Assembly: GCA_039177505.1 (NCBI GenBank) | Contig: JBCDFR010000001.1 | Location: 1 to 64,000 of the forward strand | Length of the DNA stretch: 64,000 bases | Reading direction: 5' to 3' | Source: JABSQH01 sp039177505 | GTDB taxonomy: Bacteria; Actinomycetota; Acidimicrobiia; Acidimicrobiales; Ilumatobacteraceae | Part shown: positions 7,664 to 16,918 of the stretch, piece after piece | How positions within the stretch are numbered: position 1 is the stretch's first letter | Layout of the letters: each line of letters opens with the position of its first letter | The notes under the pieces: generated by a model | The model's database searches: none | What the model saw: only the letters and a program-made list of their open reading frames with translations | Told to the model about the DNA's origin: nothing | Program-made: the position numbers and the translations under genes

Positions 7664-8416
7664 TCAATTACGCGCATCGCCAACCTGAACGGAACCTGAC
7701 CCGGAACGAAGAAATCCTTCGATGCCTGCGCGTCGTCGAACGATGTCAGCCGCGTCGACACGGCCGAAACGCAGGGGACGGCATCGGCGTGCCGCCCACC
7801 AGCGGTTGACCAGTTCGGCGATTCCCCTGGCGTCGCGCGAGCCGACACGCTCGGCGTGCGCATCGGCAAACTCGCCGGCGATCATGTCGGAATCCGGAGT
7901 GGGGGAGGCTGGCGTCTCGATGACGAGCGTCGGGACCGGCATCGACCGCGCCTGACGGACAGCGAAGTCTCGCTTCATGGCCCCAAGCACCATCGTCGCC
8001 CGCAGGTCGATGGCGTCGATCGGTGGCTCCGCAAGCGCATCGGGGGTCGTTGCAATCCTGCGCCGCAACTCGCGCTCACGCACATCGACCTCGTGAGGAT
8101 CGAGCCACGGTCCGCCGAGCCCGTCGACGAGCACCACGCCGTCGGCGCGGCCACCGAGGGCCAACGTCTGTGCCGCTGCACCGCTCTGTCCAATACCCAT
8201 GACGACGAGTGATTCGTGCGTCGCGTTGCGTAGCAGGTCGAGCGCGACATACACGGCGTCGCCGACCTCGTAGTTTCCGCCGACCGGGGGCGGCGCGCCG
8301 TTGTGGCCAGGAAGGTCCGGCGCAATCACGAGTCCCGGCCAGTCGATGAACGCCGTCGCCCACTCCCTGCCGCCTGGAGCGCCGACGTCGTGCAGCACGA
8401 GCAGGTCGGTGCCCAC
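7664..8416 (-). CDS. Alpha/beta-hydrolase-like protein, possibly inactive
   Basis: A 250-residue hydrolase-fold protein. It has an early VLHDVGAPGG (oxyanion-loop position), APDLPGHNGAP, and a nucleophile elbow MGIGQSGAAAQ in which Ser sits as G-Q-S-G-A. A clear C-terminal catalytic His is not evident, so activity is uncertain. The GTG start at 8416 shares its G with the TAG stop of the preceding hydrolase gene, giving a TAGTG overlap and translational coupling. The pair therefore forms an operon of two related hydrolases. Substrate unknown. Confidence 0.75.
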   Translation of the reverse strand: MGTDLLVLHDVGAPGGREWATAFIDWPGLVIAPDLPGHNGAPPPVGGNYEVGDAVYVALDLLRNATHESLVVMGIGQSGAAAQTLALGGRADGVVLVDGLGGPWLDPHEVDVRERELRRRIATTPDALAEPPIDAIDLRATMVLGAMKRDFAVRQARSMPVPTLVIETPASPTPDSDMIAGEFADAHAERVGSRDARGIAELVNRWWAARRCRPLRFGRVDAADIVRRRAGIEGFLRSGSGSVQVGDARN

Positions 8417-9315
8417 TACAGCACCTCGATCTCGCCGAGGAAGCGGACTATCTGGTCGAGCACGAAGTCCGGCTGTTCGATGTGGACGTAGTGCCCGGCA
8501 TCCGGCACCGACACGAGCCGGCCGTCGACGAGCTGCACCACGCGTCGTGCCGCCTCCTCGTCGTTGACCTCGGTCCACGCATCTTCTTCGGAACTCACCA
8601 GGACGAGCGTGGGCGCCTCGACGTGGCGGTACTGAGCGAGGATCAACTCGAGCGAAAAGCCGTCGGGGATGCCGGTGCGAAACAAAGGGTCCCACTTCCA
8701 GACGAAGCCACCCTCGACCTGGCGAGTGCCGTGCTCGACCAGGTGATCGAGGAAGGACTCCGGCAATCGAACGTTGACCGCCCCGCGCCGCTGGGCGAGC
8801 ACCTGCCGCGATGGCCACGGGCGTGCCGCTTGCGAGGTGAACCTGTCGATGTCGTCAAGGGTCTTTGTCGTCAGCTCCACGAGATCCTCGTCGACGAACA
8901 TCTCCGCTGGCGGTCCGAGGCCGTCGAGGTTCACCAGCCAGGCGACCCGCTCGGGCATGGACGCTGCGGCGCTGAGCGTCTGGCCGCCACCCATCGAATG
9001 GCCGATCATGCCGATGGGCGCACCCGGCGAGAGCACCCTCGCCAACTCGCACAGGTCGATCGCCGATGCGCCCCACACCATGCCGGATCCCAAACGTCCC
9101 GAGTCGCCGTGGCCGCGCACATCGATCGCCACGACATGGAAACCATGCGCCGCCAACCGTGGGGCGAACACGTCCCAGGTCCGTCCGTGGTCGTACGCGC
9201 CGTGGACCAGCACGACGGGAGGGGCGTCGGGGTCGCCCCACTCCCAGGCTCGCAAGCGGGTGCGATTGACTTCGTAGAAGGTCGCCCGATCCGGCGTTGG
9301 GAAGTTGCCGCCCAT
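8416..9315 (-). CDS. Alpha/beta hydrolase
   Basis: A 299-residue alpha/beta-hydrolase. Visible are VVLVHGAYDHGRTW (oxyanion hole), AIDVRGHGDSG, the nucleophile elbow IGHSMGGGQ, and the C-terminal VPDAGHYVHIEQP carrying the catalytic His. The likely acid is Asp in SSEEDAWTE. Such enzymes cleave esters, epoxides or C-C bonds; the substrate cannot be assigned. The ATG at 9315 is preferred to the one nine bases upstream because GCGAGG then lies nine bases before it. The stop overlaps the next hydrolase's start by one base. Confidence 0.85.
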   Translation of the reverse strand: MGGNFPTPDRATFYEVNRTRLRAWEWGDPDAPPVVLVHGAYDHGRTWDVFAPRLAAHGFHVVAIDVRGHGDSGRLGSGMVWGASAIDLCELARVLSPGAPIGMIGHSMGGGQTLSAAASMPERVAWLVNLDGLGPPAEMFVDEDLVELTTKTLDDIDRFTSQAARPWPSRQVLAQRRGAVNVRLPESFLDHLVEHGTRQVEGGFVWKWDPLFRTGIPDGFSLELILAQYRHVEAPTLVLVSSEEDAWTEVNDEEAARRVVQLVDGRLVSVPDAGHYVHIEQPDFVLDQIVRFLGEIEVL

Positions 9316-9430
9316 CACCGTCATCCTCGCAGGCGAGGTCGACGATCGACGATCGGATTGGGAGGTGGGCAGCGCAGCCGGGCGCGGCTCGTCGCTCGGC
9401 GTTCGCTACTACCAGTTCAGCGTCGGGGGC

Positions 9431-9832
9431 GTGAGTCGTGCCCAGCCCGCTCCCGCAGATAACACGCCTGCGAGCGGAGCGTCACCGCGAGTGCAACGAG
9501 TCCGCGAGCGTGACGTCCGCTGGCAGCACGACGGTCACAACGACCACCTCCATCCGCCGGGCTTGAAGAAGGACCTGCTCATCAGCGGGGACATGTATCT
9601 CAAGCTGGCGATGTTCCATCCCGGCACGGTGGTCGGTCCGCATTCCCACCCGGGAGACATCCTGTATCTCGTGGTCGACGGCGAGATGGGCTTCCCCGGC
9701 GAGGGGACGCCCGGGGTCGGCGACGCCCGATGGGCGCCGCGAGACTTCGTCTACCCAGGGGAGGTCGTCGGGGCGCAAGGCGCGACGATGATCCTCGTAC
9801 AGTCGGGGTCGAACGGTCACGCCTCGTGGTGA
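9431..9832 (+). CDS. Cupin-domain protein
   Basis: A 133-residue single-domain cupin. The metal motif is seen as VVGPHSHPGDILYLVVDGEMGF, and the second motif region follows with DARWAPRDFVYPGEVVGAQG. The frame is open upstream, so the start is uncertain: GTG at 9431 gives VSRAQPAP and a length typical of small cupins, with GGGGG just upstream. It is divergent from the hydrolase pair and converges on the ThDP-enzyme gene with a 30-base gap. Function unknown. Confidence 0.7.
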   Translation: MSRAQPAPADNTPASGASPRVQRVRERDVRWQHDGHNDHLHPPGLKKDLLISGDMYLKLAMFHPGTVVGPHSHPGDILYLVVDGEMGFPGEGTPGVGDARWAPRDFVYPGEVVGAQGATMILVQSGSNGHASW

Positions 9833-9862
9833 AACTCGGCGTAGCGCTGGCGGCGGGCGCGC

Positions 9863-11410
9863 TCAGCGCGGCAGTAGCGCGTCGATCAGGTGTGGCCCGG
9901 GTTCGCGGTAAGCGCGTTCGAGTTCGGTGACGAGATCGTCGGCGGTGTCGACGCGTACCGCGGGCACACCCTGGCCCTCGGCCAGTTGGCAGAAGTCGAG
10001 GTCGGGCCGGCCGAGATCGAGCATGCTGCGCGCGGCTGCGCCGTTGGCGCTGGCACCGACGCGATCGAGTTCCATCGACAAGATCGCGTAGGCGCCGTTG
10101 TTGAAGATCAGCGTCGTCACGTCGAGCTGCTCGCGCGCCTGCGTCCACAACGACTGGATCGTGTACATCGCACTACCGTCAGCCTGCAGGTTGAGCACGG
10201 GTCGATCGGGACAGGCAACAGCTGCTCCGGTCGCCGCCGGCATGCCCTGACCGATCGCACCGCCCGTCAGGGCGAGCCAGTCGTGCTCGGCTGCGCCAAG
10301 TGTTGCTCGTTGCATGAACACTCCTGACGTCGCCGATTCGTCGGAGACGATGGCGTGTGCCGGCAACGTCGCCGCGACGGCGGCGGCTGCAGTGACGATG
10401 TCGAGACCGCCGGTCGGCCGCTCGAGCGACGTGACGGCCGACGGTACGACCTCGACGTCACGAGCGAGTCGCTCAGCGAGCGCTTCGATCGCGCCGAGGC
10501 CGCCTCCGCCGGGTGCAGCCAGTGTGTGGACCGCACAGTCGTCGGGCACCAGCCGGCCGGGCTTGTCCGGGTACGCGAAAAAGGCCACCGGCTCGGTCGC
10601 TCCCACCAGGATCAGATGCTCGGCACCACGCATCTGCTCCATCGCCATCTCACCGAAGTACTGGAGCCGGTCTGGCTCGAATCGACCGGCGCCGCGCGTC
10701 ATGCGCCGGGGGAACGTCTCGTGCAGCACTCGTGCGCCGGTTGCCTGCTGGAGACCGGCGAGCGCGCTCGAGCCACGCTGGTTGAGCACGTCGGCCCCGA
10801 CGAGTATCGCTGTGGTCGAACCGCTGGTCCGCAACAGTTCGGCTACGGCGTCAACGGCCGCCTCGTCGACCTCGGGTGCGGAGGCAGCGACCTCGCGCAC
10901 CGCGGATTGCACCCCCTCGGTCCACGCAATGTCGGCCGGCAGGATCAGCGTCGACACACTGCGCGTCGCCAGACCTGCGGCCACTGCGTCGAGGGTGTCG
11001 TCGACGATCGAGTCGACGCTCGTGGTCCGCCGGACCCAACCCGACACGGTGTGCGCTACCGCATCGATGTCGGATTCGAGCGGCGCGTCGAGCGACTTGT
11101 GGCCGAGGGCGTGGTCGCCGACCACGTTGACCATCGGCACTCGTGCGCGTCGCGCATTGTGCAGATTGGCCAGCCCGTTACCGAGGCCTGGTCCGAGATG
11201 GAGCAGCGTGACCGCAGGCTTGCCGGACATCCGGGCGTAGCCGTCGGCAGCACCGGTGACGACACCTTCGAACAGCCCCAGCACGGCGCGCATTTCGGGA
11301 ACGTCGTCGAGCGCAGCGACGAAGTGCATCTCCGACGTACCAGGGTTCGCAAAGCACACGTCGACGCCGGTATCGACAAGGGTGCGTAACATCGCCTGTG
11401 CGCCGTTCAT
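9863..11410 (-). CDS. Acetolactate-synthase-like ThDP-dependent enzyme (IlvX-like)
   Basis: A 515-residue thiamine-diphosphate enzyme with the full three-domain order. The N-terminal Pyr domain carries CFANPGTSEMHF and the catalytic Glu in LGLFEGVVTGAADGYAR. The C-terminal PP domain carries ADGSAMYTIQSLW and ends in FNNGAY. The usual GDG start of the ThDP/metal motif reads ADG here. It resembles mycobacterial IlvX, for which true acetolactate synthase activity is not established; decarboxylases of benzoylformate type are also close. The start is firm: GAGGAGG at 11418-11424 precedes the ATG by eight bases. No regulatory small subunit gene is adjacent, arguing against a role in branched-chain synthesis. 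Confidence 0.85.
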   Translation of the reverse strand: MNGAQAMLRTLVDTGVDVCFANPGTSEMHFVAALDDVPEMRAVLGLFEGVVTGAADGYARMSGKPAVTLLHLGPGLGNGLANLHNARRARVPMVNVVGDHALGHKSLDAPLESDIDAVAHTVSGWVRRTTSVDSIVDDTLDAVAAGLATRSVSTLILPADIAWTEGVQSAVREVAASAPEVDEAAVDAVAELLRTSGSTTAILVGADVLNQRGSSALAGLQQATGARVLHETFPRRMTRGAGRFEPDRLQYFGEMAMEQMRGAEHLILVGATEPVAFFAYPDKPGRLVPDDCAVHTLAAPGGGGLGAIEALAERLARDVEVVPSAVTSLERPTGGLDIVTAAAAVAATLPAHAIVSDESATSGVFMQRATLGAAEHDWLALTGGAIGQGMPAATGAAVACPDRPVLNLQADGSAMYTIQSLWTQAREQLDVTTLIFNNGAYAILSMELDRVGASANGAAARSMLDLGRPDLDFCQLAEGQGVPAVRVDTADDLVTELERAYREPGPHLIDALLPR

Positions 11411-11552
11411 GACGTCGACCTCCTCAGAAGCTGAGTCTCGGGCGGACATGAGCGACGAAGAGCCATCACGATCGGCACGGTAGTCATCGCGTTCCGCGTC
11501 GAATCCACCTGGACACTGGGCTGAGCCGTCGTGTTCCAGCCCGCGGCGTCCC

Positions 11553-12065
11553 TCAACCGAGCTCGAGGCGCATGCGGAGTCCGTCCTTGCAAGGATCGGA
11601 CGGGAGTAAAGCGACGTCGCCGGTGACATCGAATCCGTGGCTTCGGTACAGCGTCGCCGCCGGCTCGTTCCCGCGGGTCACCCAGAGTTCCACCGCAACG
11701 GCATCGGTGTCACGACTCCAGTTGATGACAGCATCGACGAGCACTCGGCCGGTGCCCCGGCGTCGACCGCTCGGCGCCACCCACATCGACACCAGATCGA
11801 CGCGATCGTCGGTCAGGTCGGGCGGCCGGAACGCGCCGACCAGTCCAACGGTCTCTCCGTCGCGCTCGGCGAGCCAGTAACCGGGCGAGCGACCGGCCGC
11901 ACTGCGCTCCACCTGGTCGTCCCAGAACTCAACGGTCCGCTCGACCTCAGCCGCATGCGACGAGCCGAAGGCGGAGGGGGCATCGCGGAGTGCGGCCAGA
12001 CGCATTGTGCGCAACACAACGCCGTCGGCGGGCGTGACACGTCGAACGATCGGAAGGTCACTCAC
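11553..12065 (-). CDS. GNAT-family N-acetyltransferase
   Basis: A 170-residue GNAT protein. The acetyl-CoA pyrophosphate loop is seen in VSMWVAPSGRRRGTGRVLVD, preceded by GYWLAERDGETVGLVGAF and followed by VELWVTRGNEPAATLYRSHGF, the classic C-terminal part. The GTG at 12065 overlaps the TGA of the methyltransferase gene by four bases (GTGA), so the two are translationally coupled. Substrate unknown; protein N-termini, amino acids and antibiotics are all possible for the family. Confidence 0.88.
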   Translation of the reverse strand: MSDLPIVRRVTPADGVVLRTMRLAALRDAPSAFGSSHAAEVERTVEFWDDQVERSAAGRSPGYWLAERDGETVGLVGAFRPPDLTDDRVDLVSMWVAPSGRRRGTGRVLVDAVINWSRDTDAVAVELWVTRGNEPAATLYRSHGFDVTGDVALLPSDPCKDGLRMRLELG

Positions 12066-12790
12066 GGCTTGGCCCACACCGAGACGTGCGACGGGCTCGT
12101 TGCCGTGAACGGCGCGCGTTGCCAGTCGGCCCAGCGCCCGACGAGCGAGAGCCCAGCCATCTTGGCCATCAGGTCGTACTCGGACGGGAAGGCATACCGG
12201 TGAGGGCTGTCCTCTTGCAGTACCTCACCATCACCAACGAAGTAGTGCCGCGACACGAGCGTCTGGTTGACCACGTCGTAACGGTCCACCCCGGCATGAC
12301 CGTCGGACGCGTCGAACGCCACCAGCGTCTCCCCGGGCGCGAGGCGCTGCAGCGCCGGCACGATCACTTCGACCACGAAGTGACCGCCGCGCTCGAGGTG
12401 GTCGGCGGCGTTCTGGAAGCACGCCACCTGTTCGTCTTGGGTCAGCAGGTTCATGATCGTGTTGAACACGAGGTAGACGAGCGTGAATGTGCCGTCGATG
12501 CGCGTCGTCGCCATATCACCGATGGTCACCTCGATCGCCTCGCTGCCGTCTTTGGTCCGCAGTTGCTCGATCATGGCCGGCGACAGTTCGATGCCGCTCA
12601 CGTCGACGCCGCGCCGACTCAACGGAAGGGCGATTCGCCCGGTGCCGACGGCGAACTCGAGTGCGCGACCGTCGTCGGCGTACTCCGACAGGAAGTCGAC
12701 AGTTGCTGACAGCACCTCGGGACGAAACTCGTCGGCGACCGACGCGTCGTAGACCGCGGCGATCCGAGCGTGGTAGCGGTCTTCGGGCAC
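12062..12790 (-). CDS. Class I SAM-dependent methyltransferase
   Basis: A 242-residue methyltransferase. Motif I reads ALEFAVGTGRIALPLSRRG, followed by VSGIELSPAMIEQLR (acidic residue binding the SAM ribose) and TFTLVYLVFNTIMNLLTQ (post-motif). The GTG at 12790 gives VPEDRYHARIAAVYD, the usual family opening; longer frames run into a repeat element. It is followed by a GNAT gene with a GTGA overlap. Substrate unknown. The 45-bp dispersed repeat lies about 60 bases upstream. Confidence 0.83.
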   Translation of the reverse strand: MPEDRYHARIAAVYDASVADEFRPEVLSATVDFLSEYADDGRALEFAVGTGRIALPLSRRGVDVSGIELSPAMIEQLRTKDGSEAIEVTIGDMATTRIDGTFTLVYLVFNTIMNLLTQDEQVACFQNAADHLERGGHFVVEVIVPALQRLAPGETLVAFDASDGHAGVDRYDVVNQTLVSRHYFVGDGEVLQEDSPHRYAFPSEYDLMAKMAGLSLVGRWADWQRAPFTATSPSHVSVWAKP

Positions 12791-12848
12791 CGTTCGATTC
12801 TCGCGTACCCCGGACGCAGGCCCTGCACGGGTGTCCCCGCGCCTCCTG

Positions 12849-12893
12849 TTCGCGAAGAGGTGCAAAACCCGCACGGAATCCCCGGTTTTTCGG
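12849..12893. repeat. 45-bp dispersed repeat, copy 2
   Basis: This aligns without gaps to 4055-4099 at about 35 of 45 positions, sharing TTCGCG, GTGC and CGCACGGAA followed by CCCCGG. It has the same orientation relative to the following minus-strand gene. It occupies the divergent gap between the methyltransferase and the antiporter, ending 13 bases before the antiporter ATG. Confidence 0.55.
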
Positions 12894-12906
12894 GAGATGT
12901 GGGAGC

Positions 12907-14376
12907 ATGAGCGGCTGCGTGAATGGTGATCCGTTGATCCTGGCGGCCGCCCTGTTGTTGGCCGGCGGGGTGTTGCTGTCGAAGACCTCAGCCAAGCTCG
13001 GCGTGCCCGGCCTGCTGTTGTTCCTCGGGCTGGGCATGCTCGCCGGTTCGGAGGGCTTCTTCGACATCGAGTTCGACAACTTCGACATCACCGCCGAGTT
13101 CGGCACGGTCGCGCTGGCGTTCATCCTGTTCAGCGGCGGGCTCGACACCAAGTTCAAACGGATCCGTCCGGTGCTCGCGCCAGGGCTGACCTTGGCCAGC
13201 GTTGGCGTGTTGGTCAGCGCGCTCACGCTCGGCGGGCTGGCGACGCTGATCCTCCCACTCGACCTGGCCGAAGCGATGCTGCTGGGAGCGGTGATCGCCT
13301 CGACCGACGCAGCGGCTGTGTTCTCGATCCTCGGGTCGCGCCGGGTACCACTCCCCCGTCGACTGAAATCGCTGCTCGAGCTCGAGTCAGGAAGCAACGA
13401 CCCGATGGCGGTCTTCTTGACCTTCAGCATCATGACGCTGATCACCAGCGACAACCCGAACCCGTTCCTGCTCGGCGGATCGTTCATCGTCCAAATGGGG
13501 CTAGGCGCGATCGGTGGATACGTCGCCGCTCGCGGACTCGTGCTGGTGCTCAACCGCCTACGCCTCGACTTCGACGGGCTCTACCCGGTGCTGACCTTTG
13601 CGTTCGTCTTGTTGCTCTACGAAGGCCTGACGTTCGTCGGTGGAAGCGGCTTCCTGGCGACCTACGTCGCCGGCGTGACGCTGGCCGATCTCAGCTTTCT
13701 CCATCGGAGATCACTGCTGCGGTTCCACGACTCGCTCGCATGGCTGTTCCAGATCGCGGTATTCGTTCTGCTCGGTCTGCTCGTGTTCCCCAGCGACCTG
13801 CGTTCGGTTGCCGGCGAATCGATCGTCGTGGCCCTGCTCCTGATCTTCGTGGCTCGGCCGATCGCCGTCTTCTTGTCGCTGCTGCCATTTCGGTACTCGT
13901 GGCGCGAGATGGCCTTCGTGTCGTGGGTCGGGTTGCGCGGTGCGACACCGATCATCCTCGCCACGTTTCCTGTCACCAAGGGCATCGCCGACGCCGACGT
14001 CGTGTTCAATGTGGTGTTCTTCGTCGTGCTGACGTCGGTGTTGTTGAAGGGCACCACCATCCCCTGGCTGGCGCGTCGCCTGAACATCACCGCGGCCGCA
14101 CCGGAGTCATCGACTACAACGTTCGACGCGGCCATCGCCGGACTCGAAGGACCCGACCTCCATGAGGTGCAACTGGGCGAGGGTTGCGCAGCAGCTGATG
14201 CGTCGATCGTCAGCCTCGGCCTGCCAGCCGGTGTGCTGATCGTGCTCGTGCGCCGCGCCGGCGATTCATTCATGCCCGAAGGTGGCACGGTGCTGCACTC
14301 TGGCGACGAGCTGCTGATCCTCGCCGACACCGCGGGCTGGAGCGAGGCCGGCGGACTGTTTGCCACGCAGTCCTGA
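12907..14376 (+). CDS. Potassium/proton antiporter, CPA1 family (CvrA/NhaP2-like)
   Basis: A 489-residue antiporter. Residues 1-390 hold about twelve membrane helices, with LELESGSNDPMAVFLTF, the CPA1 signature containing the ND pair of ion translocation, and WVGLRGATPIILATFP. From about residue 410 a cytoplasmic RCK_C (TrkA-C) domain follows, with LGLPAGVLIVLVRR and HSGDELLILADTAG, which would bind a regulator. Such proteins exchange K+ (or Na+) for H+ during osmotic or pH stress. The start ATG has GGGAG at 12892-12896 ten bases upstream. It converges with the P-type ATPase gene; both act in cation homeostasis. Confidence 0.87.
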   Translation: MSGCVNGDPLILAAALLLAGGVLLSKTSAKLGVPGLLLFLGLGMLAGSEGFFDIEFDNFDITAEFGTVALAFILFSGGLDTKFKRIRPVLAPGLTLASVGVLVSALTLGGLATLILPLDLAEAMLLGAVIASTDAAAVFSILGSRRVPLPRRLKSLLELESGSNDPMAVFLTFSIMTLITSDNPNPFLLGGSFIVQMGLGAIGGYVAARGLVLVLNRLRLDFDGLYPVLTFAFVLLLYEGLTFVGGSGFLATYVAGVTLADLSFLHRRSLLRFHDSLAWLFQIAVFVLLGLLVFPSDLRSVAGESIVVALLLIFVARPIAVFLSLLPFRYSWREMAFVSWVGLRGATPIILATFPVTKGIADADVVFNVVFFVVLTSVLLKGTTIPWLARRLNITAAAPESSTTTFDAAIAGLEGPDLHEVQLGEGCAAADASIVSLGLPAGVLIVLVRRAGDSFMPEGGTVLHSGDELLILADTAGWSEAGGLFATQS

Positions 14377-14473
14377 AGCGCATCACTCGCCCGCAAGGCG
14401 CGGGTCGTGCCTGCGCCCGGTTGGGTGGCCAGCCTCCAGATAGCCGGTCCCCAGTACGCCACCACGGCGCTCG

Positions 14474-16894
14474 CTACCCACGCCGGCGCGCGGTGAGACG
14501 AGAGAACTGCTCGTCGAACCGGTCGAACACGCCACCGGCACGGCGGGCGCCAAGAACGATGCCGAGCGCGCCGACCGCCGCGGCGCCAGCAATCACCACG
14601 GCCACCTCTGCGCTCGGGATCTCGAGCAGGAAGAACTCGGCGATCGGTCCGATGGTGAATGCGCCGACCGTCATCGCCACGAGACCCGCAAGCAGAACCG
14701 AGCGGTAGCGGTCGAGCGGCTGGATCAGCTCTTCGAGCGCAACGAGACCGAGGATGGTCAACAGCATCGTCGCAGCACTCTGCGCCGCGTCGCGCTCGGC
14801 ACCGATCCACGACGAGCGAAGGACGGCGAAGCCGGCCATCGTGACGACGCCGACGACGAGCCCGACCGGCACACAGAATCGCAACACCCGCCGAATGAAC
14901 CCCGATCGGGCAGGTTCGTGGCTGGGCTCGAAACTGAGGATGAAACCGGGAATCCCGATTGTGATCGCATCGACGACGGTCAGCTGACGAGGCAGGATCG
15001 GATACGACGTGGTAGCCACGCCGACGATGATCGCAAAGGTCGCTGCCCACACCGTCTTGGTGACGAACAACCGGGCGACGCGATTGATATTGGCGATCAC
15101 CCGGCGGCCTTCGGCGACCACACCGGGGAGCGTGGCAAACCGATTGTCGAGCAGTACGAGTTCGGCCACCGACTTGGCGGCCGACGTTCCTGCGCCCATC
15201 GCAATCCCCAGATCCGCATCCTTCAGCGCCAGCGTGTCATTGACGCCATCGCCGGTCATCGCCACGACCTCACCGTGGCGTTGCGACGACTGGACGAACG
15301 CTCGCTTCACCTCTGGCGTGACGCGGCCGAACACGGCGTGGTCGACGATCTCCTGAGACAGCTCGTCGTCGATCGCGCCGGGCTGATCGATATCGATCGC
15401 CGGGAGGTCTCGACCATCGATCCACTTCTCGGCCTCCGGCACCGCGGATCGCTGGGCGATCGCAGCCACCGTGCGCGGGTTGTCGCCCGAGATCACCTTG
15501 ACCGCCACCCGCTCCGCGGTGAAGTACTCGACGGTGTCTCGGGCATCGGGACGGATCTCGTCAGCGCAGACGACCAGTGCAATCGGGCGCAGCCCGGCGG
15601 GCAACACACCTGGCTCGGCGAGCTCATCAGCGCGCGCAGCAGCGAGCACACGCATTCCCCGTTCGGCAGCAGCCTGCGCGTCGTGGAGGGATGGGTCGTC
15701 GGCCGGCAGCAACACCTCGGGGGCGCCGAGATACCACGCCACAGCCGGTGCATGGGGCGTACCGATGGCGCTGAACTTGTAGCGCGAAGCGAATGGCACT
15801 CGTTCCTCGATCGTCCAGCCAGGGTCCGTGGGGTACGCCGCGGCGATCGCCGCGATCGTGGCATCGGGATGCTCGTCGGCCGCGGCCAGGGCGCCGAGTG
15901 CGTCGTCGATCGGGGCGTCGGGGTCGAGAGGGATCGTGTGGTCGAGGCGCACGGCACCGGTCGTCAACGTCCCGGTCTTGTCGGTTGCCAGGAGCGTGAC
16001 CCGAGCGAGTGTCTCAACTGCTTCGAGACGCTGGACGAGAACACCGGCGCGACCGAGTCGAATCACCGCGACCGCCTGCGCCATGCTGAGCAACAGCACG
16101 AGTCCCTGAGGGACGAGCGCGACCAGCCCTGTCGCGGTCCCGAGCAGCGCCTCGCGCAACGTGTCGCCTTCGCCGTATCGCTGGCCGAGGAACAGAAACA
16201 GCGCGGCGGGGACCAGCAACCAGGTGATGACTCGCAGGATCCCGTCGATACCGCGCTCGAGTTCGGTTCGCGGGCGGCGGAAGGCACGGGCATCGCGGGC
16301 CAACTTGGCGGCGTAGGCGTCGTTGCCCACCGCCGTCGCCCGCATCGCGCCGCCGCCGGCAACAACAAAACTCCCCGACAGTGCGCCATCGCCGATGTCT
16401 TTGACTACCGGGTCGGCCTCTCCGGTGAGCAACGACTCGTCGATCGTGAGCTCGTCGTCATCGACGATCAATCCGTCGACCACGATTTGGTCGCCCGGCC
16501 CGATCACGATGATGTCGTCGAGCACGACCTCGGCCGGTCCGATCGTGGTGTCGGCGCCGTCGCGCCGCACGGTTAGGTGCGGTGCTGCCACCAGCGACAG
16601 CCGATCGAGCGTCGCCTTCGACCGTAGTTCCTGCACCGTGCCGATGACGGCGTTGGAGATCATCACGAACGCGAACAAGACATCGCGTGGATCACCTACG
16701 ATCAGCACGACGACCGCCAGCGCAGCAATAATCGCGTTGAAACGGGTCAGGATGTTGCCGCGGATGATCTCCGACAGCGTGCGCGAGCTGCGGTCGTCGA
16801 CCTGGTTGACCTGGCCTCGGGCGATGCGCTCGGCGACCTCACCGCTCATCAGGCCGGCCCGCTCTGGAAGCTCAACACCGTCGACGCCTGTCAT
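14474..16894 (-). CDS. Cation-transporting P-type ATPase (CtpE-like)
   Basis: An 806-residue P-type ATPase with all catalytic motifs: TGEADPV (actuator), the phosphorylation motif DKTGTLT, TGDGVNDTLALKDADLG (hinge) and four C-terminal helices. It lacks N-terminal heavy-metal domains. Length and the short cytoplasmic tail resemble mycobacterial CtpE, a calcium transporter, but the ion cannot be read from sequence. The ATG at 16894 has TACGCT eight bases upstream; this box overlaps, on the opposite strand, the TAGCGT box of the divergent MarR gene, so both may share one promoter region. Confidence 0.88.
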   Translation of the reverse strand: MTGVDGVELPERAGLMSGEVAERIARGQVNQVDDRSSRTLSEIIRGNILTRFNAIIAALAVVVLIVGDPRDVLFAFVMISNAVIGTVQELRSKATLDRLSLVAAPHLTVRRDGADTTIGPAEVVLDDIIVIGPGDQIVVDGLIVDDDELTIDESLLTGEADPVVKDIGDGALSGSFVVAGGGAMRATAVGNDAYAAKLARDARAFRRPRTELERGIDGILRVITWLLVPAALFLFLGQRYGEGDTLREALLGTATGLVALVPQGLVLLLSMAQAVAVIRLGRAGVLVQRLEAVETLARVTLLATDKTGTLTTGAVRLDHTIPLDPDAPIDDALGALAAADEHPDATIAAIAAAYPTDPGWTIEERVPFASRYKFSAIGTPHAPAVAWYLGAPEVLLPADDPSLHDAQAAAERGMRVLAAARADELAEPGVLPAGLRPIALVVCADEIRPDARDTVEYFTAERVAVKVISGDNPRTVAAIAQRSAVPEAEKWIDGRDLPAIDIDQPGAIDDELSQEIVDHAVFGRVTPEVKRAFVQSSQRHGEVVAMTGDGVNDTLALKDADLGIAMGAGTSAAKSVAELVLLDNRFATLPGVVAEGRRVIANINRVARLFVTKTVWAATFAIIVGVATTSYPILPRQLTVVDAITIGIPGFILSFEPSHEPARSGFIRRVLRFCVPVGLVVGVVTMAGFAVLRSSWIGAERDAAQSAATMLLTILGLVALEELIQPLDRYRSVLLAGLVAMTVGAFTIGPIAEFFLLEIPSAEVAVVIAGAAAVGALGIVLGARRAGGVFDRFDEQFSRLTARRRG

Positions 16895-16901
16895 CGGTCG
16901 C

Positions 16902-16908
16902 TAGCGTA
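16902..16908. promoter_or_regulatory. Overlapping divergent -10 boxes for the P-type ATPase and marR genes
   Basis: The near-palindrome TAGCGTA reads TAGCGT on the plus strand (11 bases before the MarR ATG) and TACGCT on the minus strand (eight bases before the ATPase ATG). Both fit TANNNT, suggesting a bidirectional promoter. The two ATGs are only 24 bases apart. Confidence 0.5.
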
Positions 16909-16918
16909 CAAACGACTC

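Noticed and set aside
14390..14404. Hairpin CCCGC-AAGGC-GCGGG between the antiporter and P-type ATPase genes
   Set aside because: Five base pairs in very GC-rich DNA can arise by chance; no other terminator feature.
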